Shown here one piece after another: positions 40,291-48,236 of a stretch of 64,000 nucleotides of DNA (its first letter is position 1; every line of letters starts with the position of its first letter). The translations under genes were made by a program, and so were the position numbers. Source of the DNA: Adlercreutzia sp910585575 (lineage in GTDB: Bacteria > Actinomycetota > Coriobacteriia > Coriobacteriales > Eggerthellaceae); the NCBI RefSeq assembly GCF_951801035.1, contig NZ_CATOKT010000001.1; one strand, 5' to 3'. The notes under the pieces were generated by a model. The model worked only from the letters and a program-made list of their open reading frames with translations. It searched no databases and was not told the DNA's origin.

Positions 40291-42420
40291 ATGAGCCAGC
40301 GCGGGGAACAGACCCACGTTCTTGTAAGGCAGATTCGCCTGCGGGGAGGGCTGTGCGTTGCTGTCGCCGTGCTGACGGCGCTCTTGGCGATGGCGCTCGT
40401 GCAACCCGTGCGTGCTTGGGCGGCCGATTATCGCTGCGCCCAAGTTGATCTGGTGGCCCAGGTGGAGACCAGCGGAACGGTGACCATTGTCGACCAGCGG
40501 GTGTTCGAGTTCGCGGACGAAGAGGGCGCCTATCCCACTGACGATGCGGCGCTGGAAGACGCCCAGGAAAAAGACGCTGGCGAGAAAACGGCCGATGGAG
40601 ATAAGGCGGAATCGCCCGTGGGCCAAGGCGACACGCCCGCCGACAATGCTGCGGCTACGTCGCTTGCCTCGACGGCGCCCCAGCGCCAAACCTTGAAATG
40701 GCTCTACGACGGGTTCGACGAGGACGCTGAAATCACGATCAAGCGCGTGCGCATGGCGGCCGCCGATGCCGAGGGCAATGTCGTGGGCAAATGGCGCAAG
40801 CTGAAATCCACCACGTTCGTGCTGTCGTGGCGCGGCGGGGGCGGCCCCGAAACCGAGGCCTGGTCTTTCGACAAGTATCGCTCGACGCTTTACGCCTTTA
40901 TCGAGAACACCGAACCGCGCGTTGTGTTCGAGGTCACCTATACGGTGAAACACGCCGTCGTGGCCTTCGACGATGCGGCCGATTTCTCGTGGGGTTATGC
41001 GCCGCGCGATTATCCCGTCGATTTGCACAACGTTTCGGCGGAGGTCATCTTGCCCGTTCCTGCCGACGACAAGGTGGTGCCGTCCGATAACGTGCGCGCC
41101 TGGGGCCACGGCCCGGCCAACGGCACGGTGGACATCGAGAAGGACGGCACGGTCACGTTTGCCGACCCCGAAGTGCCTTCAGCTTCTTATGCCCTGGGAA
41201 GGGTCATGTTCCCTGTGGAGTGGCTTGCCAATATGCCTGATGAGGAACGCTACGCCCACCAGGGCTCGCTACAGTACGAATATACGACGCGCTACGAGGA
41301 AGGCTGGGTTGACAGCAACTCCTATCAGAAGATGACCCGGGATGGCCTGGCCGGGGCGCTCTTGGCGCTGGCGGCGCTGGCGCTTTTGGGGGGCGTCCTC
41401 GCGTTTCTTCGCTGGGGGCGCCAACGGCCCCCGCAGTTTACGGCCGACGAGAGCCGTGACATCCCCGATCCCTCGCTGCCCCCGGCCGTCATGGGGCGCC
41501 TGTGGCGGTGGAACCATGTCAGCTCAGACGACGTAGTGGCCACGCTGGCCGACATGGCCTTGCGCGGGGTAGTGGCGCTGCGGGCGGATGATTCCGAGGA
41601 GGCTGCCGTCGTCTTCGAACCGTGGCGTGAGCCGCTGCGCACCGAGGAGGAGAGCGAAGAGGCCAACCTGCAGGAGGCCGACGATGTCGAAGAGCATGCC
41701 CCGGCAACGCCCGAGGCGGCCTTGACCCTTGCTCATCGCGACGCCATGGACGAGGCGACGCTGCGCCTTCTCACCTATGTCGCCCAGGGTGGCAACAGGC
41801 TCACGGCCGAGCAGCTGGATCATTTCGCGCAGAAGAGCCCCGGCGCCTTCCTCCGGGCGGTCGACGGATGGCAGCAGGTGCTTACAGCCCAGGTGGAGCC
41901 CTATCGCTTCTTTGATCTGCGGAGCCGCCGGGCGCAGCGCGTCATGCTCGTTGGCGCGGGCGTGTTGGCGCTGGCGGGTCTTGTGGCGCTGTTTGCCCTG
42001 AACGTGCCCACGGGGCTCCTCTCCTTGGCGGCGGCGGTAGCGCTGGGGGTGTTGGCGAATTACACCATGCGGCGCTCGCCGACGGGCAACGAGATTACGG
42101 CTCATGCAAAGGCGCTGCGCAACTGGATGGCCGCCGGCGGGGCCTATGAGGAGGGCCTGACAAGCGCAGAAGTGGACGAGCTGGTGCCCTACGGGCTGCT
42201 GTTCGGCGTGCTGGGGGATTTACCGGCCACGCCCTTGGGCGCTTTTGTCGGACAATGTTCCGAGCTTTCCGAAGAAGCGCTGAGGCGCTCTTCCCGTCGA
42301 GCGGAGGTGTCGGGCTCTTCGGGGGACGCGCCGGCAGACAAGGCGGTCGAGCCCCATTGGCGTCCTTTCTGGCGACGCCCGGCTGCCCCGCGGGAAGAAC
42401 CTATCGACGATGACTTTTAG
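40291..42420 (+). CDS. DUF2207-like membrane protein
   Basis: This 709-residue protein has a signal or anchor helix (about 18-40), an extracytoplasmic domain of about 310 residues beginning YRCAQVDLVAQVETSGTVTIV and containing a WLYDGF motif, a helix near residue 355, and a cytoplasmic region. A further pair of helices lies near 550-590. The order is typical of DUF2207 proteins, whose function is unknown. It starts six bases after the second trkA. The acidic insert around residues 88-125 (DDAALEDAQEKDAGE) is low complexity. A membrane-stress role is sometimes suspected but there is no direct evidence here. Confidence 0.8.
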   Translation: MSQRGEQTHVLVRQIRLRGGLCVAVAVLTALLAMALVQPVRAWAADYRCAQVDLVAQVETSGTVTIVDQRVFEFADEEGAYPTDDAALEDAQEKDAGEKTADGDKAESPVGQGDTPADNAAATSLASTAPQRQTLKWLYDGFDEDAEITIKRVRMAAADAEGNVVGKWRKLKSTTFVLSWRGGGGPETEAWSFDKYRSTLYAFIENTEPRVVFEVTYTVKHAVVAFDDAADFSWGYAPRDYPVDLHNVSAEVILPVPADDKVVPSDNVRAWGHGPANGTVDIEKDGTVTFADPEVPSASYALGRVMFPVEWLANMPDEERYAHQGSLQYEYTTRYEEGWVDSNSYQKMTRDGLAGALLALAALALLGGVLAFLRWGRQRPPQFTADESRDIPDPSLPPAVMGRLWRWNHVSSDDVVATLADMALRGVVALRADDSEEAAVVFEPWREPLRTEEESEEANLQEADDVEEHAPATPEAALTLAHRDAMDEATLRLLTYVAQGGNRLTAEQLDHFAQKSPGAFLRAVDGWQQVLTAQVEPYRFFDLRSRRAQRVMLVGAGVLALAGLVALFALNVPTGLLSLAAAVALGVLANYTMRRSPTGNEITAHAKALRNWMAAGGAYEEGLTSAEVDELVPYGLLFGVLGDLPATPLGAFVGQCSELSEEALRRSSRRAEVSGSSGDAPADKAVEPHWRPFWRRPAAPREEPIDDDF

Positions 42421-42520
42421 GCTCAAGGTAAAGCTTGGATAACGATGGCCGGGGCATCTCGAAGTGCAAGCGACCCCTGCTATAATCGCGGAAAGAGCAC
42501 GTTAGCGGCAAGGAGACCCC

Positions 42521-43048
42521 ATGAAAGAGAAATCCCTCGTTCCCGGTAAAGACAACATCGTTTTGATCGGCATGCCCGGCGCCGGCAAGTCTACCTTGGG
42601 CATCGTCCTTGCGAAAATCCTGTGCTATAAGTTCGTCGACGCCGATCTGCTCATCCAGGAGTCGTGCGACAAGTCGTTGCAGCGCCTCATCGACACGCTG
42701 GGCCCCGACGCCTTCCTTGAAATTGAGAACCAGGTGCTCTCGGAGATGAGCTTCGAGCATTCGGTGGTGGCCACGGGCGGATCGGCCATCTACAGCGAGG
42801 CCGCCATGGCGCATCTGGGCGAAATCGGCCGCATCGTCTATCTGAAGATCAGTTTTGACGAGCTGAAGGAGCGGCTGGCTGACTTTTCCGAGCGCGGCGT
42901 GGTCATGCGCGACGGCATCGGCATGAGCCTGCGCGACCTGTACGACGAGCGTCTGCCGCTTTATGAGAAGTACGCCGACATCACCGTGGATGTGAACGAC
43001 CTGTCCATTACCGCCGCCGCGCGCAAGGTGGCCCATGCGCTCAAGTAG
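42521..43048 (+). CDS. Shikimate-kinase-like P-loop kinase
   Basis: This 175-residue NMP-kinase-fold protein has Walker A GMPGAGKST (residues 18-26), DADLLIQE near 40 and DERLPLYEKYADITVD near 148, which are shared with shikimate kinase. Two substrate-site elements of AroK are altered: the FR-x-x-E motif reads FLEIE, and the GGG of ATGGG reads ATGGSAIYSE. The lid motif RPLL is also absent. It is commonly annotated as shikimate kinase, but the missing Arg argues for a different small-molecule substrate (inference). No aro genes are adjacent. A good terminator follows. Confidence 0.75.
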   Translation: MKEKSLVPGKDNIVLIGMPGAGKSTLGIVLAKILCYKFVDADLLIQESCDKSLQRLIDTLGPDAFLEIENQVLSEMSFEHSVVATGGSAIYSEAAMAHLGEIGRIVYLKISFDELKERLADFSERGVVMRDGIGMSLRDLYDERLPLYEKYADITVDVNDLSITAAARKVAHALK

Positions 43049-43074
43049 TGCCTTCTCGTTGAGCTCTCAGCGCT

Positions 43075-43110
43075 TTCGCGGCCCCGCTTGAGCGGGGCCG
43101 CTCCTTTTCC
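43075..43110 (+). terminator. Rho-independent terminator after the kinase gene
   Basis: GCGGCCCCGCT and AGCGGGGCCGC pair around a short TG loop and are followed by TCCTTTTC. Confidence 0.85.
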
Positions 43111-43179
43111 CTCTCAAATAACCTGAGTCCGTCGCCGCACTTTAGCCTGCTGTAGGGTAGAATACGGGTATCTTTTTGT

Positions 43180-43199
43180 GCCAGTGGGGTCTGGCACTT
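43180..43199 (+). repeat. Small hairpin in the symporter leader
   Basis: GTGCCAG and CTGGCAC flank TGGGGT about 90 bases upstream of the symporter start. It could act in the leader RNA but has no recognised class. Confidence 0.4.
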
Positions 43200-43283
43200 G
43201 TACGCAGGCCACTTGTCCCTCGCGCATTCAACCCGCTCCAATGCGCAAATGACAGGTGCGCCCCTCCAGAAGGGAAGGCATCT

Positions 43284-44801
43284 ATGGCAGACATCAACCA
43301 GATGCTCATCGACTGGACCGGCGAGATCGACACCTTTATGTACACCTACATTCTGGTGATCCTGCTGGTGGCTGTCGGCATCTACTACACCGTGCGCACG
43401 AAGGCGGTGCAGATTCGCTACATCAAGGACATGTTCACCCAGTTGACGGAGAAGAAGCACGTCGAGGGCGAGAAGTCCATCAGCTCGTTCCAGGCCCTCA
43501 TGGTGTCCACCGCCTCCCGCGTGGGCACGGGCAACATCGCTGGCATCGCCACGGCCATCGCCACGGGCGGCCCGGGTGCGGTGTTCTGGATGTGGCTCAT
43601 GTCCATCATCGGCGCGGCCTCGGCCTTCATCGAGTCCACCTTGGCCCAGATCTACAAGATTCGCGGCAAGGAAGGCGAGTTCCGCGGCGGTCCCGCCTAC
43701 TACATCCAGCAGGGCTTGGGCGCCCGTTGGCTCGGCATCATCTTCGCCGTGGCCCTCATCCTGTGCTTCGCCTTCGGCTTCAACGGCCTGCAGGCCTTCA
43801 ACATGACCTCGGCGCTGGAGTACTACATCCCCGATTACGCCACCAACGGCACGGCCATCGGCGTGGGCATCGTGCTCATCGTGTTCACCGCCTTCGTTAT
43901 CTTCGGCGGTGCGAAGCGCATCTCCATTATCACCTCCATCATCGTGCCCATCATGGCCATCGCCTACATCCTGCTGGCCATCTGGACCACGGTGACCAAC
44001 ATCGGCGAGCTTCCCGCGGTGTTCTCGCTCATCTTCACCAATGCGTTTGACTTCCAGTCCATCGCCGGCGGTTTTGCGGGCTCGGTGGTTATGCTGGGCA
44101 TCAAGCGCGGTCTGTTCTCCAATGAGGCCGGCATGGGCTCTGCGCCGAACGCCGCCGCTACGGCCTCCGTGTCGCACCCCGTGAAGCAGGGCCTGGTGCA
44201 GAGCTTGTCCGTGTACATCGACACGCTGCTCATCTGCACCTGCTCCGCTATGATGGTGCTCATCTTCTGGGTGCAGGATCCTGCTGCGGCCGCGGCCCTG
44301 AACGGCATGCCGCTCGTTCAGCTGGCGGTGAACAACTCCGTGGGTGAGGTGGGCATCCACTTCATCACCTTCGCCATCTTCGCCTTCGCGTTCTCCAGTC
44401 TCATTGGCAACTACTTCTACGCCGAGACGAATTTCCGCTACATCTTCAAGAACACGAAGTGGGGCATGGTGGTCTTCCGCGTGCTGTGCCTGGCTGCCAT
44501 CTTCTACGGCTGCGTGAACAGCTTCGACTTGGCGTGGAACCTGGCCGACATCTTCATGGGCTTCATGGCCATCATCAACCTGATCGCCATCCTGTTGCTG
44601 GGCAAGTGGGCCCTGAAGGCGCTCGACGATTACTCGGCGCAGCGCAAGGCCGGCAAGGATCCCGTGTTCTTGGCCTCTAGCGTGCCCGGCATGCCGCCCT
44701 GCGAGTGCTGGACGACGGCCGATCTGCCCGATTACGGCGAGAACCCCGTCGAGGAATACATCGAAGAGGCTGCGAACTTCGACACTGAGGGTCTTAAGTA
44801 G
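43284..44801 (+). CDS. AGCS-family sodium:alanine/glycine symporter
   Basis: This 505-residue membrane protein has about eleven helices. It carries family signatures such as STASRVGTGNIAGIATAIA near residue 77, RGGPAYYIQQGLG near 138 and RGLFSNEAGMGSAPNAAATA near 276, which lie at the Na+/substrate site. It should import alanine or glycine with sodium. The start ATG 43284 is supported by AGGGAAGG. The frame is open upstream to 43176, but that part lacks membrane features. It is a single-gene unit with a strong terminator. Confidence 0.95.
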   Translation: MADINQMLIDWTGEIDTFMYTYILVILLVAVGIYYTVRTKAVQIRYIKDMFTQLTEKKHVEGEKSISSFQALMVSTASRVGTGNIAGIATAIATGGPGAVFWMWLMSIIGAASAFIESTLAQIYKIRGKEGEFRGGPAYYIQQGLGARWLGIIFAVALILCFAFGFNGLQAFNMTSALEYYIPDYATNGTAIGVGIVLIVFTAFVIFGGAKRISIITSIIVPIMAIAYILLAIWTTVTNIGELPAVFSLIFTNAFDFQSIAGGFAGSVVMLGIKRGLFSNEAGMGSAPNAAATASVSHPVKQGLVQSLSVYIDTLLICTCSAMMVLIFWVQDPAAAAALNGMPLVQLAVNNSVGEVGIHFITFAIFAFAFSSLIGNYFYAETNFRYIFKNTKWGMVVFRVLCLAAIFYGCVNSFDLAWNLADIFMGFMAIINLIAILLLGKWALKALDDYSAQRKAGKDPVFLASSVPGMPPCECWTTADLPDYGENPVEEYIEEAANFDTEGLK

Positions 44802-44829
44802 AAACTGCCTCGTCAGCGCAACCAAGCAA

Positions 44830-44862
44830 GAAAACCGCCGCCCCTCGGGGCGGCGGTTTTTT
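44830..44862. terminator. Terminator after the symporter, bidirectional
   Basis: AAAACCGCCGCCCC and GGGGCGGCGGTTTT pair around TC and are followed by TT. The minus strand also ends in T-rich sequence, so it can serve the convergent surface-protein gene. Confidence 0.9.
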
Positions 44863-44972
44863 GTTGGGCTGCAAACTTGGGAGTTCTCGGCATACATGGG
44901 AAACAGGAGTAGGCCGATGCGTTGTGCAGGTTTCGGGGTCCGGAACGCTGGGCTGCTGGTGCGTCGATCTTC

Positions 44973-46574
44973 TTAGGCCTCGCTCATCTTGCGACGCGCC
45001 CGCAGGACTGCGGCGCCGCCCGCCAGGGCGATGAGGACCAGGGAGCCGACGGCCAAGGGCGTTTCGTCGCCGCTTTGGGGGATGGTCTTCGTGCCGCTGG
45101 TGGAGCGGTAGGAGCTGGTGGGCGTCTTCGTCGAAGTTGTCGTCGTGCTGGTTTCAGCAGGACGGTCGACGGCGCGCACATCGTAGACGTCGTAGGGCTC
45201 CTTTGTTTCCTCGATGCCCTCAGCGGCAGCCAAAGCCATGAGGACAGCTGCCGAGGTGACGGGGTCGGCGTCCTTGTCGAGATCGGCGTAGCCGTCAAGC
45301 GCCTCATCGGCATGGGCCGTCAGGTAGCCAAGAGGCGTCGACTGGTTGGACGTGACCAGATCGACGGCGGGGTTGGAGCCGATGGCCACCAAGGCCGTGG
45401 TGGCGTAGGCCGTGGCCGGAACATCGCCGTCCAGGGCAAGGCCGTCGGCGGGCCAGCTGCCGTCGATGAGCTGGGCATCGTAGAGTGCTTCCGAAGCAAG
45501 GCTGATGGCGTCGGACACCGTGCCCTCGCCCAGAGCCTCGGCCATGTCCTCGTCGTCCATGTAGGGGAACAGAGCAAGGATGGCTTGAGCGGTCAGGGGC
45601 ACCGAATAGGTGTCCTCAGTTTCACTGGCCCAGAAGTAGCCGTCCTCGTCCTGGGCAAGCAGGATTTGTCCGATGAGGGCCTCAACCGTGGTCGCTTTGG
45701 CGGGTTCGTAGCCGTCGTTGCCGTAGACGGGGAGCAGATAGACAGCCTCTTCAATGGTGGGGTCGGTGTCGGCGAGGAGCTTCTCCATTTCGGTGACAAG
45801 GTTGCGCGTCTTGCCTCCGATGGAAACAGCCGTGCAGTCGATGCCGCCGTCGGTGAGCATCATAATGTAGCGGCCGTACTGGCCCAGCGTCAGGCCGTCA
45901 TCGCTCTTTTTCTCGTCCTTGACGAGTTTCTTGATGATGGCGTCCGTGTCGATCTTGAGGCCCTTGTCCAGCGAGTTCAGGGCAATAGCGGCGTTGACGA
46001 GGGTCGAGTCCATCTTGCTATCGGAGCCGCCTTTGACAAAGCGCGCCGTCAGCTTCTTCAAAAGCTTGGCCGTGGCCTTCTCATCGGTGGGGAAGTACTG
46101 GTTCACTGTCTCGCCCGGGGTAATCGAGGGGTCGTTCAGATCAATGCCCGGATCGTCGTCGGTCGTGGCCGTGTCAGAAGCGGTGTCCTGGCCGTCGGTG
46201 CTCGTCGCGCTATCGTCGGGCGTGCTCTCGGTGGCCGTTGCGTCTGTAGCGGCGTCGTTCGAGGTGGCGTCGGTCGCCGAATCTTCCGACGCCGAAGCAG
46301 CGGCTGGGGCTGCGGTACTGTCGGCTTGGGCGGCCGTGTCGGTGGTCTCGGCCTGCGCGGCCGGCGTGGCGGCCTCGTCAGTGGTTGGGGCCGCTTCGGC
46401 TGCGGGCACGTCAGCCGCAGTGTCGGTCTCGGCGCCCCAGGCAGGAACCATGGGCATGAGGCCGGCGCACAAAGCGACGGAGGCAAAGACGGCGAGGGCC
46501 TTTTTGCCGAGGGATGCCGTACGGGGGGCGGATGCGGGATCCGTGGCAGGGCGGGAGGGGGAGTGCGTTTGCAT
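44973..46574 (-). CDS. Surface protein with alpha/alpha-toroid domain and sortase-like anchor
   Basis: This 533-residue protein has a signal peptide (about 22-48, ALAVFASVALCAGLMPMV), then about 90 residues of Ala/Thr/Asp-rich stalk. A globular domain (about 155-455) has repeated short helices such as AQAILALFPYMDD and ATTALVAIGS, typical of prenyltransferase/squalene-cyclase-like toroids. A linker of Thr/Ser leads to IPQSGDETP, then a hydrophobic helix and the RARRK tail, a variant LPxTG sorting signal. The domain fold is also used by cobalamin-binding proteins, but no ligand can be assigned. A sortase gene is not in the window. Confidence 0.72.
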   Translation of the reverse strand: MQTHSPSRPATDPASAPRTASLGKKALAVFASVALCAGLMPMVPAWGAETDTAADVPAAEAAPTTDEAATPAAQAETTDTAAQADSTAAPAAASASEDSATDATSNDAATDATATESTPDDSATSTDGQDTASDTATTDDDPGIDLNDPSITPGETVNQYFPTDEKATAKLLKKLTARFVKGGSDSKMDSTLVNAAIALNSLDKGLKIDTDAIIKKLVKDEKKSDDGLTLGQYGRYIMMLTDGGIDCTAVSIGGKTRNLVTEMEKLLADTDPTIEEAVYLLPVYGNDGYEPAKATTVEALIGQILLAQDEDGYFWASETEDTYSVPLTAQAILALFPYMDDEDMAEALGEGTVSDAISLASEALYDAQLIDGSWPADGLALDGDVPATAYATTALVAIGSNPAVDLVTSNQSTPLGYLTAHADEALDGYADLDKDADPVTSAAVLMALAAAEGIEETKEPYDVYDVRAVDRPAETSTTTTSTKTPTSSYRSTSGTKTIPQSGDETPLAVGSLVLIALAGGAAVLRARRKMSEA

Positions 46575-46882
46575 GATGGGAAACCTCGCTTCCTGTTCTT
46601 CTTAAGCGGCCTGTGGCGGTGGCCGCGTCTCCTGTCATGGCGAACGAGATCAGTCTACGGCCGCTTTTTTGCCGCACGAAAAAGTAAGGCGTATCCGTCA
46701 TCTATCGGTTGCCGCCTCTCGTTTTTACCGTTACCTGGGCTTTAGGACGGCTGACGGTTTCTTGGGCCCCAGGCGCGAAGAAGGGAGGCTCGCAAGTATT
46801 GGGTTCGGCCACAAAAAAACGGGGCCGTCCTCTGACGGCCCCGCTGCCCTGCGAGTTGAAGCTTGTGATGAGTAAGAAGAGG
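46575..46882. other. Gene-free stretch upstream of the toroid surface protein
   Basis: These 308 bases include the leader of the minus-strand surface-protein gene and the terminator of the next minus-strand gene (46812-46845). I see no further gene, and a riboswitch fold was not convincing. Confidence 0.5.
46812..46845 (-). terminator. Terminator of the FN3-like secreted protein gene
   Basis: On the minus strand CGGGGCCGTC and GACGGCCCCG pair around an AGAG loop and are followed by a run of seven T. Confidence 0.9.
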
Positions 46883-47836
46883 CTACTTCGTCTTCTTGGT
46901 CTTGGCCACGGAGCAGTCGCCCCAGAAGGTGCTGTTGGATTCATAGGAGCCCGTGTAGTTCAGCGTCTTGTAGGACACCACGCGCTCGTCCTCCCAGCCG
47001 TCCTCGTCAGCTACGGTCTCGTACTTGTAGTCGTAGTTGCGCTGCTCGGTGGTCTTGTACTTGGTGGACACATCGGCCTTATAGGGCTGCACGGAAACTT
47101 CGTAAGTGCGCTTCTTCTGCAGGCCCGTAATCTTCACGGCCTTCTTCTTGGCGCTGACCGTAACGGTCTTTACTACCTCGTCGGCATCCTTATCGCGCAC
47201 AATGACCTGGTAGCCGGTGACGCCCTTCACCTTTTTCCAAGAAACCTTCAGGGCCTTCTTGGCGGCGGTCACCTTCACGCTTTTTACCTGCTTGGGGGTA
47301 ATGGAGAAGGTTTGATAGACCGTGCCCTTGTAGTTGCGCACGCCCTTGATGATCACCTGAGCCGTACCAATTTCCTTGTTGTTCTTATACTCGATGGTGA
47401 CGTCGGCCTTCTTTTTCTTTACCAGCTTAGCGGCCTCTTTCTTGGACTTGCCGGTAATGTTGACGGCCTTGAGGGGGCGATAATGAGTTTCGTAGGTTTC
47501 CTTGACGATCTTCTTTTTGTCGCTGTCCCAGTACTTGTAGGTCTTCTTGCCCGTGTACTTCTCGTCGTACACGCGCACTTCCACCTTCGGCTTCACAGCC
47601 TTGCCCGTGTATACGGCAGTGTGCACAGAGTGCTCGCCATCCCACTGCTCAGCCTTGACAACCTTGGAGGTCTCGATGTCAACGCTGAAGTCTCCTTCGT
47701 GGTACAGCTTGGTGATGCTGGTCTTCCCGGCGGCGTGAGCCTGGCCCGGGGCCACCATGGCCATGGCGGGCGCGACGCACAGGGCCAGGGCGCCAGCGAT
47801 AACCGCGGCGCTCATCTTCTTCATGGTAAGTTGCAT
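46883..47836 (-). CDS. Secreted protein with Ig-like and FN3-like modules
   Basis: This 317-residue protein begins with a signal peptide (about 1-34: KKMSAAVIAGALALCVAPAM). It continues with an Ig-like module containing YTGKAVKPKVEVRVYDEKYTG and the IEYKNNKEIGTAQVIIKG strand, then an FN3-like module with KALKVSWKKVKGVTGYQVIV. The modules resemble those at the C-termini of the two proteases at 48237 and 59308. No sorting signal is visible, so it is probably released or bound noncovalently. AAGGGGAACT precedes ATG 47836; an upstream start at 47854 is less likely. It is divergent from the subtilisin-like gene. Confidence 0.72.
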   Translation of the reverse strand: MQLTMKKMSAAVIAGALALCVAPAMAMVAPGQAHAAGKTSITKLYHEGDFSVDIETSKVVKAEQWDGEHSVHTAVYTGKAVKPKVEVRVYDEKYTGKKTYKYWDSDKKKIVKETYETHYRPLKAVNITGKSKKEAAKLVKKKKADVTIEYKNNKEIGTAQVIIKGVRNYKGTVYQTFSITPKQVKSVKVTAAKKALKVSWKKVKGVTGYQVIVRDKDADEVVKTVTVSAKKKAVKITGLQKKRTYEVSVQPYKADVSTKYKTTEQRNYDYKYETVADEDGWEDERVVSYKTLNYTGSYESNSTFWGDCSVAKTKKTK

Positions 47837-48236
47837 AGTTCCCCTTTCGAACAATAATCCTTCTTCAACTCACCCCTTCATTCTATAGCAGCAAATTCGC
47901 AGGTCAAAAGCGATTTGCTGTCTGACTGCTGTCAAGGTTTATTCGTTACTGATAATGCGTTAATGGTGCAATGAATTTGATGCTCGGTGCGTGAAGGAGA
48001 CGCGTGAGTCTTTGGGCTGGAGGATGGCGGCGCGCGGATCGTTGGGTCGCAGAGAGCGGTGCGGGTGACAAATTGTTGACAGACGGAGAATCGCCGACTT
48101 TTTTGACGAGCTGTCTACCACGGCGCTGTTTTCCCATAGTAAGATAGGGAAAACACAGGAGAAGGTTCCTGCACGCTGGGCGTTCGCGGTGAGAGAGACC
48201 GCAGGGGAATGTCGCGTGCGCAGGGAGAACGACAAG
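47837..48236. other. Divergent intergenic region, AT-rich centre
   Basis: These 400 bases hold no gene. The part about 47880-47980 is AT-rich compared with its surroundings. A perfect inverted repeat GTTTTCCC/GGGAAAAC (48128-48135 and 48147-48154) encloses TAAGAT, a possible -10 element of the protease gene. Confidence 0.55.

Noticed and set aside
43041..44897. 618-residue minus-strand open frame
   Set aside because: It is antisense to the AGCS symporter, with repetitive His/Asp/Glu composition and no recognisable fold.
46575..46882. Possible cobalamin riboswitch upstream of the toroid-domain surface protein
   Set aside because: The toroid fold suggested B12 binding, but no B12-box or core consensus is present on the minus strand.
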